Assembly: GCF_009730915.1 (NCBI RefSeq)
Contig: NC_052494.1
Location: 434,001-498,000, forward strand
Source of the DNA: Dioscorea cayenensis subsp. rotundata
Taxonomy: Eukaryota > Streptophyta > Magnoliopsida > Dioscoreales > Dioscoreaceae
Reading direction: 5' to 3'
DNA: 64,000 bases
Under the pieces are notes generated by a model that was not told the DNA's origin, did no database searches, and saw only the letters and a list, made by a program, of their open reading frames with translations. This document shows, one piece after another, positions 10,859 through 23,300 of the stretch (position 1 is its first letter; every line of letters begins with the position of its first letter). Position numbers and translations under genes: made by a program.

Positions 10859-12974
10859 ATGGACCTTCGAAAATCGATCGCGAAGCAGACCGGGTTCGCG
10901 CTCCGGCTGGCAAACCACGTTGGCACGGCCATCGCCGGGGGCTCCAACCTCGCCTTCTCGCCGCTCTCTCTCCATGTCGTCCTCGGCCTCATCGCCGCTG
11001 GATCAAATGGTCCTACTCGTGACCAGATCCTCTCGCTCGTCGGCTCGGCCAGCTCCGATGAACTCAGTTCCCTTGCGTCCCAGATCGTTTCCGTTGTTCT
11101 CTCCGATGCCTCGGCCAGTGGCGGTCCCCGGGTCGTCTTCTCCAACGGTGTCTGGGTCGATGGTTCGGTTTCTTTAAAGCCTTCTTTCAAACAGATCGTG
11201 TCTGGGACGTATAAGGCCGAGGCCAAGGCCGTTGATTTTCAGTCAAAGGTGAGAATTTTTCTATAAATTTTCGCCCTTTCCCCATTCTTTTAGTGTATTG
11301 ATACTAAAGATGTTTTTGCCTGAAGTTATTGTTGCATCCGTAGTTTGAACCTTTAATTGTATCAAATTTAGCATGTCTGTATCATATAATCCTTCTGTTA
11401 AATTGAACCTTGCCTTATTGTTGTTTTCATGGTATCATTGTAGTGATAGTCCATGCTGTCATATATATGCACTGTTCAGTGTTTTTGGTATAAAGACAAC
11501 CAAATCTATTGATTCATTAGAGTGTTTCAACTTTTACCTATCAATTACCATGAGCTTATACCATAACAATTTTCTTTGAACTGCTCTTTAGCTCAAGGAC
11601 TTCTATTGCTTGTTACATACTTTTATGGGTACTCCTGGACTGATGGCCAGATTTATTGGATAGATTTATTCAGTGAAAATGGTTTCTTCTGCGAGCTGAT
11701 AATTGTGGTACTTTCTTCTTGGTATATCATTTAGTGATAGATTGCTGGTGTGGTGTTGACACATATTTTTCCTTGTTTTCATCTGGAGTTTAGAGAAGAT
11801 ACAAACATATATTGAGAGATGTGGACCAAGAGGTGGGAACATCTGTTTCCTTGGGAAAAATATTCTCTAAGAACCAAAGTGGAAATCTTTGAAAATAATG
11901 TGCCTTTTATGCTTAGAAATGATGAAGGACTTCAGCACATAACATAGATTACATTGTATTTAGACTCAGAGTGTTGATAATTTTGAAAATTCCCTGCCTT
12001 TGCTGTTTTGCATGGTTGTGTATTGCAAGAAAATGTTACCAGGTATGTAAAAAAATAAATTAAAAAAAAGTGTTTGATTTGTGATCAGAACTATATAGTT
12101 TTATTTATTCTCAAGAGGGTTGCCTGTAGTTTGTTCATCTTTCAAAATATTTCTTGATGGTGATCTTTAAAATGAAGTTGGGTTCATATTGTTTCTGTAG
12201 GCTGATCAAGTTGCAAAAGAAGTTAACGCTTGGGTTGAGAATGTGACATCTGGACTCATCAAAGAGCTTCTTCCTTCTGGGTCTGTTGATCACAGTACAA
12301 GATTGGTCTTTGGAAATGCACTTTATTTTAAAGGGTTGTGGGATAAGAAATTTGATGCAACTGAAACCACCGACTCTGAATTCCATCTGCTTGATGGTAG
12401 CTCTGTACAAGTACCTTTTATGACCTCTGAAGATAAACAACTTCTCTCTGCCCACAATGGTTTTAAAGTCCTCGGGCTTCCTTACAAAAAAGGTGTTGAT
12501 GGGAGGCAATTTTCTATGTATTTATTTCTTCCTGATGCACAAGATGGTTTATGGAGTTTATTAGAGAAATTAAAAGATCTCGGGTCATTGGATCGTTATC
12601 TTCCAGCTCGAAAGGTTGCTGTAGGTGAATTTAAGATTCCAAAATTCAAGGTCTCCTTTGGATTTGAAGCATCTGAAGTTTTAAAAGCTTTGGGCCTGGA
12701 GTTGCTTTTCTCAGAAAACTGTGATCTGAGTGAGATGGTGGATTCACCCACTGGCCGAAAACTATATGTTTCATCAGTTTTCCACAAATCTTTTATTGAA
12801 GTGAATGAGGAAGGAACTGAGGCAGCTGCAGCATCGGCTGCTGTAGCTCTGAGGTATTTGTCCTTGCCTCTGCTGGATTTTGTAGCTGATCACCCCTTCA
12901 CGTTTTTAATAAGAGAAGACATGACAGGAGTTGTCATTTTCGTTGGGCATGTTATAAATCCTCAATTGGTCTGA
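10859..12974 (+). CDS. serpin 1 (plant serine protease inhibitor family)
   Basis: Two exons, 10859-11248 and 12201-12974, joined at a phase-0 GT-AG intron of 952 bp, give 387 residues, normal for a plant serpin. Serpins trap proteases by cleavage of an exposed reactive-centre loop followed by its insertion into a beta sheet. The [15 protein letters not shown] and C-terminal FVADHPF...FVGHVINP blocks are present. The hinge [10 protein letters not shown] begins at Glu333. Counting 17 residues from it puts P1 at Tyr349, with Arg348 next to it; the loop is two residues shorter than in copies 2 and 3, so P1 could be either residue. Most plant serpins of this class are thought to be intracellular and no signal peptide is seen. 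Exon 1 is GC-rich and exon 2 AT-rich. The reading frame is intact. Confidence 0.93.
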
Positions 12975-14600
12975 TAAATATATCCCATGAACAATTTTAC
13001 GACTGTGGAGCTATGTTTCTGGGGAATGTAGTAGTAATACTGTAAACATGTTTACGACTGCACCAGTGTGATGAGTAAATAAATGGTTGTTTGTATAAAT
13101 GGTTGGTTTGTCATAAGTGCATACCGTGACATGCTTTTTCTAACCCACTGTCAGGATTATCTCATCTTGATCACCTTCCAGAACAGTAAGAGAGACTTTA
13201 GAAGTGTCAATGTCGGCATTTTTCCTCGTCGGAATAAATGAAATCAAGTGTGAAAGCTGTCACGTCTCTGATGCAAGTTTCACTCATTCATGGTTGTCAA
13301 TCTCATTGCTTTCCTTCCAGTGTGAAGAACGAATGGTTGGTTTGCTGTAATTGTATTTCATGCTGTGCTTTTTCTAACCCATGGTAAGCAGGATTTTCTC
13401 ATCTTGGTTGCCTTCCAGCAGAGGGAGATGGCAGAAATAAAGATGACACATTTCTTCTTCAGAATTAATGAAATGAAGTGTGAAAGTCTGAAAGCTTGTT
13501 ATGTCTCTCATGTAAGTTTCACTTATACGTGGTTCTCAATGTCAATGCTTTTGCTGTTGAATTGCCATTCTTTTGTATTGTCTACCTTGATAAAACCTAT
13601 CATTTTCATTGCTTAGGGTCATCTTATATCTTGGTTTAAGGGACACCTTTTGTCATTAAATGGAGCCTGTTATTTAGTGAGAGGAATAAGACATTTAGTT
13701 CGGAAAAATATTTGACTTTTGTTTTTGCATATTGGGACCAGTAATTCTGAAAGGTTTTCAGCATCATTAATCATGCATGAAATTTGTCCATTGGTGTATA
13801 GTGACAAGTCCCAATAGTCTGAACACAATTTCCTGAATGATTTTATTTTTTTTACCTTTTTAGCAACTTCAATTGAATATATAGCAACTTTAAATATATT
13901 TACCTGAAGATTTTCAGTTTTGTCAATCACACTTGAAATTCGTTACAGTAAATTCGAAGACAAGCTTAATATGAAATAAAAAACTAGGGATAGTGTGAAG
14001 AATTTGTCAATTGACCAACAGTGACAGGTCCTAGCACATTGATCATGTCTTTGCAAGTCTGAGTAATGTGAATGCTTGAATTTCTTCTGCTCTTGAATAG
14101 GAAACACAATGTTTTAGCTTGTTATTGACTGAAATTCAATCTGTTTACTTGAAAGTTTCTAGTTTCATCAATCTCAAATTTTATTGCAGTAAAAATTTGA
14201 AGGGAGAAATTTATTTATTGATTAACAGTGGCAAGTCCTTGTATGTTGTGGGGATGCTTAATCTTTGTTCTTGAATATTAAATACTCTGTTTTAGCTTGT
14301 TAACAACTGTAACTCATTCTATTGACCTGAAGGCTTTCAGTTTTGTTAATTCACACTTCAAATTCATTGCAGTAAATCTAAATATGATTGCTGTATGTGG
14401 AATCAGAATTAGAGATATTGACAGTGATTTATTCAATTACCAACACTCTGAAGTATTAGCATATTGATTAGTGTCTTTGTGAGTATATGAATGCTTTACT
14501 TCTTCAGTTCTTGAAGATGGAACTCTGGGCAATTTGAGTTATTCTCTTATTAATCATATTTCAAATTTATTACATTAAACGGAAAGCAGTGCGCTCTTTG
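12975..14600. repeat. serpin 1 3' flank: two nested tandem-repeat blocks
   Basis: No gene is seen. Block one is an imperfect two-copy repeat of about 240 bp (13091-13332 and 13333-13560), each starting at TGGTTGGTTTG and carrying TTTTTCTAACCCA and ATGAAAT-AAGTGTGAAAG. Block two (about 13735-14600) is a degenerate repeat of about 200 bp in roughly four copies, each with AACAGTG-CAAGTCCT, TTTTAGCTTGTT and CAAATTCATTGCAGTAAA-like segments. Both recur after serpin 3 (31620-33300), and block two also after serpin 2. Confidence 0.65.
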
Positions 14601-15465
14601 CCATTCCTTAAAATAAGGATTATATATGTTCATTTATTAAAAAAACAAAAGGTTATTCAGATTCTAAAAACGGCAGCTAGAGACCATAAAAGGTCACTCA
14701 TGCTCATTTTGGAGTTTTTTTTTTTACTTGTCAATTTAGAAAATATATGAAATATGAAATATTATTTTTTAAAATTTAGGACTCGTTTGGTGGACATGAT
14801 AGGATATGAGAACTATGTTTATAAGCCATTAGATAGGATTTTGTTATTTATCTTACGTTTAAAGTGGACTAGATATGAATGATATATAAATAAACAACAT
14901 TATCTTTCATAATATAGTTATATATTTATTTTTAAAAAAAGACTTTTTTTTAAATCTTCAATGATTTACGTATCGTAGATTTAATATATTATATTATATT
15001 TTTAAAAAATAAATAACCTATAGATAATGTCCATAAATATATTGATTTCAATATCACATATTTCAAAAATTACAAATCATGGAAAGTAAAAGATCATAAG
15101 AAAAGAAAAGATACAATCAAACCCTAAATGACGGAGAAAAATCTAATTATAAGGTAAAAAAATAAATTTAATATTTTTTATCAAATCATGCCTGTTTTTA
15201 CCATTATTATTAATTATCATGTGGTCAGTAGGATAAAGATATAATGCCATGTTTATCATGTTTATTAAATGGCCTTTAATGTATTTCTATAATTTTTTAT
15301 AAATATATACAACTACACATTTTATTAAATTATATTTTAAATAAAGATAATTTTAGAAAGTATATAAACTTTAGATTTTTAATTAATTTAATTAATTTTT
15401 AAATTTATATGAATTTGTTAAAATGGATAAATAAAAAAGAAATAGTATTTTTTAATAATTTTTTT
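14601..15465. other. AT-rich spacer between serpins 1 and 2
   Basis: AT-rich DNA between the serpin 1 3' flank and the repeat R copy of serpin 2. A segment starting near 14780 (GGACTCGTTTGGTGGACATG) resembles the start of small plant transposons, but no matching end was found. No gene is seen. Confidence 0.6.
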
Positions 15466-15728
15466 CCAGCGAGAAAAACGTGAGGAATAAAATAAAGCAA
15501 ATTTCTTTTTAAAGCCGAGTAAATTAACCATCAGCCCCTCTTGGAAGATTTCATCTGATGTTCTTCCACTGAAAGAGGACGAATCTGTAAAACAAACATA
15601 ATAAAGGGCTTGCATGTAATTTAAAAGTATTAAAAATAAATAACTAAAAACTCTTTTATTTTTCCTTAAACCCATAACTTCGATCAAACTCCCCAAAAAA
15701 AACCACAACCGAATCGAAAACCCTAACA

Positions 15729-17772
15729 ATGTTCCTTCGAAAATCGATCGCGAAGCAGACGGGGTTCGCGCTCCGGCTGGCAAACCACGTTGGTGCGGCC
15801 GCGGCCATCGACGGGCGGAACCTCGTCTTCTCGCCGCTCTCTCTCCACTCCATGCTCAGCCTCATTGCCGCTGGCTCGAAGGGTCCTACCCGTGACGAGA
15901 TCCTCCCGGTCCTCGGCTCTGCGAACCTCGGTGAACTCAGCTCCCTCGCGTCCCGGATCGTTTCCGTTGTTCTCTCCGACGCCTCGGCCAGTGGCGGGCC
16001 CCGGATCGTCTTCTCCAATGGTGTCTGGGTCGATCGTTCGGTTTCTTTGAAGCCTTCTTTCAAACAGATCGCGTCTGAGACGTATAAGGCCGAGGCCAAG
16101 ACCGTCGATTTTCAATCAAATGTGAGAATTTAATTTTTCGATCTTTCTTCATTCGTTAGTATTGTGATACCAAAGATGGTGGTTCTTTTTTTTTTATTTT
16201 TTATTTTTATTTTAAATTAAGTTGTTGTTGTATCTAGAGTTTGAACTTTTAATTTTAGCAATTTCAGCATGTTATACCCTAATATTCCTTGTCATAATGA
16301 AGTTGTTGTTGTATCTAGAGTTTGAACTTTTAATTCTAGCAATGTCAGCATATTATACCCTAATTTTCCTAGTCATAATGAAGTTGTTGTATCTAGAGTT
16401 TGAACCTTTAATTCTAGCAATTTCAGCATGGTATACCCTACTTTTCCTAGTCATAATGAAGTTGTTGTTGTATCTAGAGTTTGAACTTTTAACTCTAGCA
16501 ATTTCAGCATGTTATACCCTAATTTTCCTAGTCATGGATCTGGACATGTTGTGAGGACCTATCATTAATGTGTGAATTTAGCTAGGCAGCCCATTGAAAT
16601 TCTTGAATTTGAATTTGAGTTATATGAGTGATGGAAGATATTCTGAAAGAACCAAAGTGGAAATCTTTGAAAATAATGTGCTTTTTGTGCTTAGAAATGA
16701 TTAAGTGTTTCAGCGCATAACATATTAACATCTATTACATTATATTGTATATTCGGAATGTTGATGATTGTGAAAATTTCCTGCTTTTGCTGTTTTACTT
16801 GGTTGTGCATTTCAAGAAAATGATACCTGGCATGTGAAAAAGTAAAAAAAGAAAAGAAAAGAAGTTTTGCTTGTGATCAGAAATATTTAGTTCTATTTAT
16901 TCCCAAGAGGGTTGCCTGTAGTTTGTTAATCTTCCTAAATGTTTCTTGATAGTGGTCTTTAAAATGAAGTTGGGTTCATATTGTTTCTCTAGGCTGATCA
17001 AGTTGCAAAAGAAGTTAACGCTTGGGTTGAGAATTTGACATCTGGACTCATCAAAGGCCTTCTTCCTTCTGGGTCTGTTGATCACGAGACAAGATTGGTC
17101 TTTGGCAATGCCCTTTATTTTAAAGGGTTGTGGGATAAGAAATTTGATGCAACGGGAACCACCAACTCTGAATTCCATCTGCTCGATGGTAGTTCTGTAC
17201 AGGTACCTTTTATGACCTCTGAAGATAAACAACTTCTCTCTGCCCATGATGGTTTTAAAGTCCTCGGGCTTCCTTACAAAAAAGGTGTTGATGGGAGGCA
17301 ATTTTCTATGTATTTATTTCTTCCTGATGCACAAGATGGTTTATGGAGTTTATTAGAGAAATTAAAAGATCTCGGGTCATTGGATCGTTATCTTCCAGCT
17401 CGAAAGGTTGCTGTAGGTGAATTTAAGATTCCAAAATTCAAGGTCTCCTTTGGATTTGAAGCATCTGAAGTTTTAAAAGCTTTGGGCCTGGAGTTGCTTT
17501 TCTCAGAAAACTGTGATCTGTCTGAGATGGTGGACTCACCCACTGGCCAAAATCTATATGTTCCATCAGTTATCCACAAATCCTTTATTGAAGTAAATGA
17601 GGAAGGAACTGAAGCAGCTGCTGCATCTGTTGTTGTAGTGTTAGGGTCAGCGCGCGTGTATCAACCTCCGCTGGATTTCGTTGCTGATCACTCCTTCCTG
17701 TTTTTAATCAGAGAAGACAGGACAGGAGTTATCCTGTTCGTTGGGCATGTTATAAATCCTCTGTTGGTTTGA
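15729..17772 (+). CDS. serpin 2 (plant serine protease inhibitor family)
   Basis: Two exons, 15729-16121 and 16993-17772, with a phase-0 intron of 871 bp, give 390 residues. The body is nearly identical to serpins 1 and 3, and exon 2 is close to identical to serpin 1 exon 2 up to the loop. The hinge [10 protein letters not shown] is intact, but the following loop [15 protein letters not shown] is unlike both other copies. By length P1 is Ser350 with Ala at P1', and an Arg follows two residues later. The conserved Pro after VADH is Ser here (VADHSF), a change at an otherwise invariant site in these copies. The intron contains a four-copy minisatellite. The upstream region is a copy of repeat R. 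The frame is fully open. The target protease is unknown. Confidence 0.93.
16218..16535 (+). repeat. 80-bp minisatellite, four copies, in the serpin 2 intron
   Basis: Four head-to-tail units of about 77-82 bp start at 16218, 16300, 16381 and 16458, each with GTTGTATCTAGAGTTTGAAC, TCTAGCAATTTCAGCAT and ATACCCTAATTTTCCTAGTC-like segments. A single diverged monomer lies at the matching place in the serpin 1 intron (about 11320-11395). The open frame across the array is a by-product of the repeat. Confidence 0.85.
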
Positions 17773-19140
17773 TAAATGTCTCCGGTAAACAATTTAGGTA
17801 TTACCTTTTTAGCATTTTTAATTGAATATATTTACCTGAAGATTTTCAGCTTTGTCAATCATGCTTGAAATTCGTTGCAGTAAATCTGAAGGCAAGCTTT
17901 ATATGAAATCAAAAATAGAGATAGTGAGATAATTTAGTAATTGACCAATAGTGACAGGTCCTATCACATTGATTATGTCTGCGCAAGTCTGAGTAATCAG
18001 AAATGTGAATGTTTGGACATCTTATGCTCTTGAATAGGAAACACAATGTTTTAGCTTATTATTGACTGCAATTCACTCTGTTACTTGAAGGTTTTAGTTT
18101 CATCATTCTTCAAATTCATTGCATGAAAAATTCAGAGGGAGAAATTTATCCATTGATTAACAGTGACAAGTCCTTGTTTATTGTGGGGGATGCTTAACCT
18201 TTGTTCTTGAATATCAGATACTCAGCTTGTTAGCAACTGTAACTCATTTTATTGACCTGAAGGCTTTCAGTTTTGTTATTCATTCATTGCAGTAAATCTA
18301 AATATGATTGCTGTATGTGGAATCAGAGATAGAGATATACACACAGATTTATTCAATTAGTGACACTGTTAAGTCCTAGCATATTGATTAAGTGTTTTTC
18401 TTCTTCAGTTCTTGAGTATTGAACTCTCGGCAATTTGAGTTTTTTTTCTTTATTAATCACACTTCAAATGTATTACATCAAATGCAAAGCAGAGCATTCT
18501 TGGCCATTTGAGTATTCTGATTGCTTAACCTTCATAGTCATGAATATCAAACAGTGTTTTTAGCTTGTTTGCAGCTGTAATTCAATCCTATTTACCTTAA
18601 GTTCTTCAGTTTTCATGATGTATTTTATTTTATTTTATTTATTTAAAATATTATTTTTATGATATTATTCTTTTTGGAGCTCATTTCATGTTTGTTTGAA
18701 TGGTGTTTTTATTTTATTTTGAGGAATAAGGATTTAGTAGTCAAGGTGTACACACATGGGTAATGAAAACCGCACAAATTAAATTTCACACACAATGGGA
18801 TTAGGACCATTTTGCCAAAAGCTTTTCATAATTAAAATTATTTTCTCTGGTTTTTTTACTTGTCTATTTTATCTAAATCGTACGAATTAAAAAAATTAGT
18901 TAAAATTTGTTGTAATCTAAAATTTATAAAAATTATATTAATGTTTCAGATTACTTTTATTTTAAATATGTTTTAAGAAGTAGAAAAAAATTGGCAAAAA
19001 AATCATTAAATATTTTATAAATTTTTTAAATGGACAAGTAAAAATTACCAAAGAAAACCTTTAAAATGTGACAAGTAAAAAAAAAAAAAATCCTGAAATA
19101 GTTTTTTTTTAATTCAATGATGGATGTTTTTTAGATTGAA
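17773..19140. repeat. serpin 2 3' flank, partly deleted, plus a xylosidase-3'-flank remnant
   Basis: The degenerate 200-bp repeat block found after serpin 1 recurs from about 17815 to 18600, but the two-copy 240-bp block is missing, so the stop codon is followed almost at once by block two. 18612-18735 matches the xylosidase 3' flank (8252-8370 and 10404-10530), for example ATATTATTTTTATGATATT and CATTTCATG-TTGTTTGAAT. 18740-19140 is AT-rich spacer. No gene is seen. Confidence 0.6.
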
Positions 19141-19141
19141 A

Positions 19142-20292
19142 AAAAAAAGAGAGGAAATAAAGCAAATTTCTTTTTAAAGTGGATTAAATTAACCATCATC
19201 CCTTTTTAGATTTTATAGGATCTATAACATCTATTGTAAGATCGGATCATAAAATAATAAGATTTTATTAACTACTAAAAATTGATATTAATATATACAA
19301 AAGTATTTATGAACTAATTAATATTATTTACTAATATAACAATTTCAAGATTATGATTGCATTAAGTGAGAAGAAGATCGAGATAAGATAAGATGTGAGA
19401 TGATATCGTGAGTCTTGATCCATGGTGAGAAATTGAGAAAGATCAGATAAAATGAGAAAGATTAGATAAAAATTAAGATTAGATAAAAATATAAAAATAT
19501 AAAATCTTCCCTTCATATGATTTTGATGATCATAACTATCCAAATGCCTCAAATTAATATATTTTATTTAATAAAGCTATATATATATTTTTTAAAAAAT
19601 AGTTATTTTAATAGTTTTAAAAATAGGTCAAATTGATCTGATTTTACAGATTTTACCCGGTTAACACCCTGATTTTAGTTATTTGTGATTTTTATATAAT
19701 TTTAGATGATTTTATGTTTTAAAATCATAGAATCATACGATTTTATGGTTAAAATCGTTGAATTGTTAACACGCCTGATTTTTAGTTATTTTATACAATT
19801 TTACCTTATTTTATTTTATAATTTAAAATCATAAAATCGGATAATTTTTATAGTTAAAATCGTTGAATAATTATCACGCCTGATTTTAGTTATTTACTAT
19901 TTTAGTTATTTATTATTTTTATACAATTTTATCTTATTTTATTTTATAATTTAAAATCATAAAATCGGATAATTTTTATAGTTAAAATCGTTGAATAATT
20001 ATCACGCCTGATTTTAGTTATTTACTATTTTAGTTATTTATTATTTTTACACAATTTTATCTTATTTTATTTTATAATTTAAACTCATAAAATCGGATAA
20101 TTTTTATAGTTAAAATTATTGAATAATTATCATGCCTGATTTTTACAATTTTATCTGATTTTATTTTATGATTAAAATCAAGATTTTAACAACTTTGCCA
20201 ATCTGTAAAAGTAAAACAGATAAAGGACTTGCATGTAATTTACTACTATAAAAAATGAATAACTAAAAACTCTTTTATTTTTTTCTTAAACC
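19142..20292. repeat. repeat R of serpin 3, split by an insertion with a 128-bp tandem repeat
   Basis: The R repeat is recognisable at 19142-19215 and 20196-20292. Compared with serpin 2, about 980 bp have been inserted between them. The inserted part includes 19748-20193, about 3.5 copies of a 106-128 bp unit: AAATCGTTGAATAATTATCA, then GCCTGATTTTAGTTATTTA, then a stretch ending CATAAAATCGGATAATTTTT. The two middle copies (19854-19981 and 19982-20109) are almost identical. No open frame or clear terminal repeat was found. Confidence 0.65.
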
Positions 20293-20368
20293 CTTAACTT
20301 CGATCAAACCCCCCAAAAAAATCACAATCGAATCGAAAACCCTAATAATCTTCTTTCGAGAATCATTC

Positions 20369-23300
20369 ATGATCGCGAACCAGACTAGGTTTGCGCTCCG
20401 GCTGGCAAACCACGTTGGCGCGGCAGCGGCCTTCGACGGGAGGAACCTCGTCTTCTCGCCGCTCTCTCTCCACGTCATGCTCAGCCTCATTGTCGCTGGA
20501 TTGAAGGGTCCTACTTGTGACCAGATTCTCCCGGTCCTCGGCTCGGCGAGCCACGGTGAACTTAGCTCCCTCGCGTCCCAGATCGTTTCCGTTGTTCTCT
20601 CCGACGCCTCGGCCAGTGGCGGTCCCCGGATCGTCTTCTCCAATGGTGTCTGGGTCGATCGTTCGGTTTCTTTGAAGCCTTCTTTCAAACAGATCGCGTC
20701 TGAGACGTATAAGGCCGAGGTCAAGTCCGTCGATTTTCAATCAAATGTGAGATAAATTTTCGCTCTTTCCTCATTCGTTAGTATTGTGATAGCAAAGATG
20801 GTGGTTCTTTTTTTATAAATAAAATGAAGTTGTTGTTGTATCTAGAGTTTGAAGTTTAAATTCTAGCAATTTCAGCATGTTATACCCTAATTTTCCTAGT
20901 CATAATGAAGTTGTTGTTGTATCTAGGGTTTGAACTTTTAATTCTAGCAATTTCAACATGTTATACCCTAATTTTCCTAGTCATAATGAGGTTGTTGTTG
21001 TTGTATCTAGAGTTTGAACTTTTAATTCTAGCAATTTCAGCATTTTATACCCTAATTTTTGTTAAACAAAGTGAACATGCTTGTGAATATCCTCCCTGAA
21101 GACTCGTTCTACTGTCATGTTCTTTCAGTTAACAAGTTAGTGGCTAAAATTAAGGATATGTAAAACCTCCATGAAGAGTTCTCACTTGTAACCGTCAATA
21201 TTAGACTTATATAAAGAACTATAGGACTGTATGGCTGAATGTGTGGAAAACATTAATTTTTTCATGGTATCAAGAGCCTTTATCTCTTAATTCTTCATCA
21301 TGGCATCCTCCACGAACACAGTAGTTTCCGCATCCACACAAAATTCCACTGTTGGCCTTCTTCCAACACCATCTTTTAGTCATGCCATCAGTGTTAAGTT
21401 AAACCGAGAGAATTATCTTATGTGGAAGGCACAGATGATGCCTTATCTCAAAGGGCAATCCCTACTTCAGTTTGTTGATGGTTCATATCCGTGTCCAAAG
21501 GATACCATTATTTCCTTGAGTGAAGAAGGGGCATCACAAGAGCCTAATCCAGAGTATCATGCATGGTGCCAGCGTGATCAACAGGTGCTGAGTGCCATTC
21601 TATCCTCTCTGTCTGAAGAAAATCTGGCACATGTACTTTTTCTTTCGACTTCAGCCGAAGTATGGAACGCATTGGACAAGATGTTTTCTTCAAGATCAAG
21701 AGCAAGAATCATGCAGATTCGTCTCAAACTAACTAATCTGCAGAAGAAGGAAACAACAGCGTCTGATTATTTTCGCCGGGTCAAGAATCTGGTGGACACT
21801 CTCTCAGCTATCAGACAACCTCTCCAGGATGAAGAGGTAATTTCATATATGTTGGCAGGTCTAGGATCTGAATTTGATCCTCTGGTTACTTCGATCTCTA
21901 CCAGAAGTGAGCCAATTACTTTAAATGACCTGTATGCTCATCTGCTAAGCTTTGAAATGAGACTTGAGCATCATAGCTCAGTTCTTCAGATGAATTCCTC
22001 TGCAAATATTGTCTCTAGAAATCAAGGTGGAAATTCAAGAGGGAGAGGCCGTGGTAGAGGTGGCAGAGGACCACCTCAAAGTGGCAACAACAATTTCTAC
22101 AACTCCTCTAGCAACCGTGGAGGAAGAGGCAATTATCAAGGGTCAAGACCCAAATGCCAAGTTTTTGGCAAAGATGGACACTCAGCTCTCAAGTTATCAT
22201 CGTTTTGACCATTCTTATCAAGATGAGGACACAAATTTTGCTGGTGTAGCTACTACAACATCATACCAAGTTGATCCAAACTGGTACATGGACTCAGGAG
22301 CAACAGATCATATCACAAGTGATCTTGATCGACTCACAATCAAGGACAAATATGGAGGAGGAGACCAGGTTCAAGTCGGCAATGGTTTAGGTTTGCATAT
22401 TTCTCATGTTGGTCATTCTAGTATTCACACTCCTAAAACTACTCTTTTGTTAAACAATGTGCTTCATGTTCCTAAGATTTCCAAACATCTTGTGTCTATC
22501 CATAAATTTACTAAAGATAACAATGTTTTCTTGGAACTTCACCCTTACCATTTTGTTGTGAAGGAACAAGCAACGAGGAGAAAACTTTATCAAGGCAAAT
22601 GTGAAATGTGAAGGAGGGTTGTATCCACTCAAGTTTAGTTACAATGCCCAAAAGACTGCCTTCTTAGGAAATAGAAACTCTCAAGATCTTTGTTAATGCA
22701 TGCTTCAGTTACTGTAAGACTTTAGCTTTACCAATAAGTCAATGTTCTTCCTTGTTTCCAGTTGTTTTCTGTTCAGTTTTTTTGAGAGTTGTGTAGTGGC
22801 TTGTTTTGTGGCTGGTTTTTAGGATATAGTTGTGTCAAATCATGTCCATGTATTTCTTTCTATCAGTCAGTGGTTTTTGTTGTATTTAAGCTGAAGTTAG
22901 ATTAATGAATTACCATCTTTTCCCAGCAAACTATCCTTGTTCTGTTTTTCTCCTTTAATCCTCCAAGTCTTAAGCTCAAACTTCCAACAAATTGGTACCA
23001 GAGCTGTCTTCTTGAGGGACCTGTGAGTAAGAGAAACCCATCTAAACACCTTTCTTTTTCCATGGATTCTGAAACACCCTTCTCATCATTGGCACCACCT
23101 GTCTTTAATGGTGAAAATTACCATGTTTGGGCTGCTAGAATGGAAGCTTATTTGGAAGCAAATGATCTCTGGGAAGCTGTTGAGGAGGAGTATGATGTTC
23201 CTGAATTGCCAGCAAACCCAACACTGGCACAGATCAAGAATCATAAGGAGAAGAAGGCAAGGAAGTCGAAGGCTAGAGCTATACTGTTTTCTGCTGTGTC

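Noticed and set aside
10810-11226. Long antisense frames opposite serpin first exons (also 15656-16115 and 20275-20740)
   Set aside because: GC-rich exons leave antisense frames open. The three resemble each other only because the sense exons are duplicates, and the sense frames have full serpin motifs.
12135-12509. Conserved antisense frame opposite serpin second exons (also 16897-17301 and 30690-31064)
   Set aside because: Mirror of the conserved sense coding sequence; no domain of its own.
16222-16554. 110-codon hydrophobic repeated open frame
   Set aside because: It is the serpin 2 intron minisatellite read through; the repeat lengths keep it open by chance and it lies inside a spliced intron.
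19748-20193. CRISPR-like array
   Set aside because: Units abut without unique spacers, and the window is plant nuclear DNA; it is an ordinary tandem repeat.
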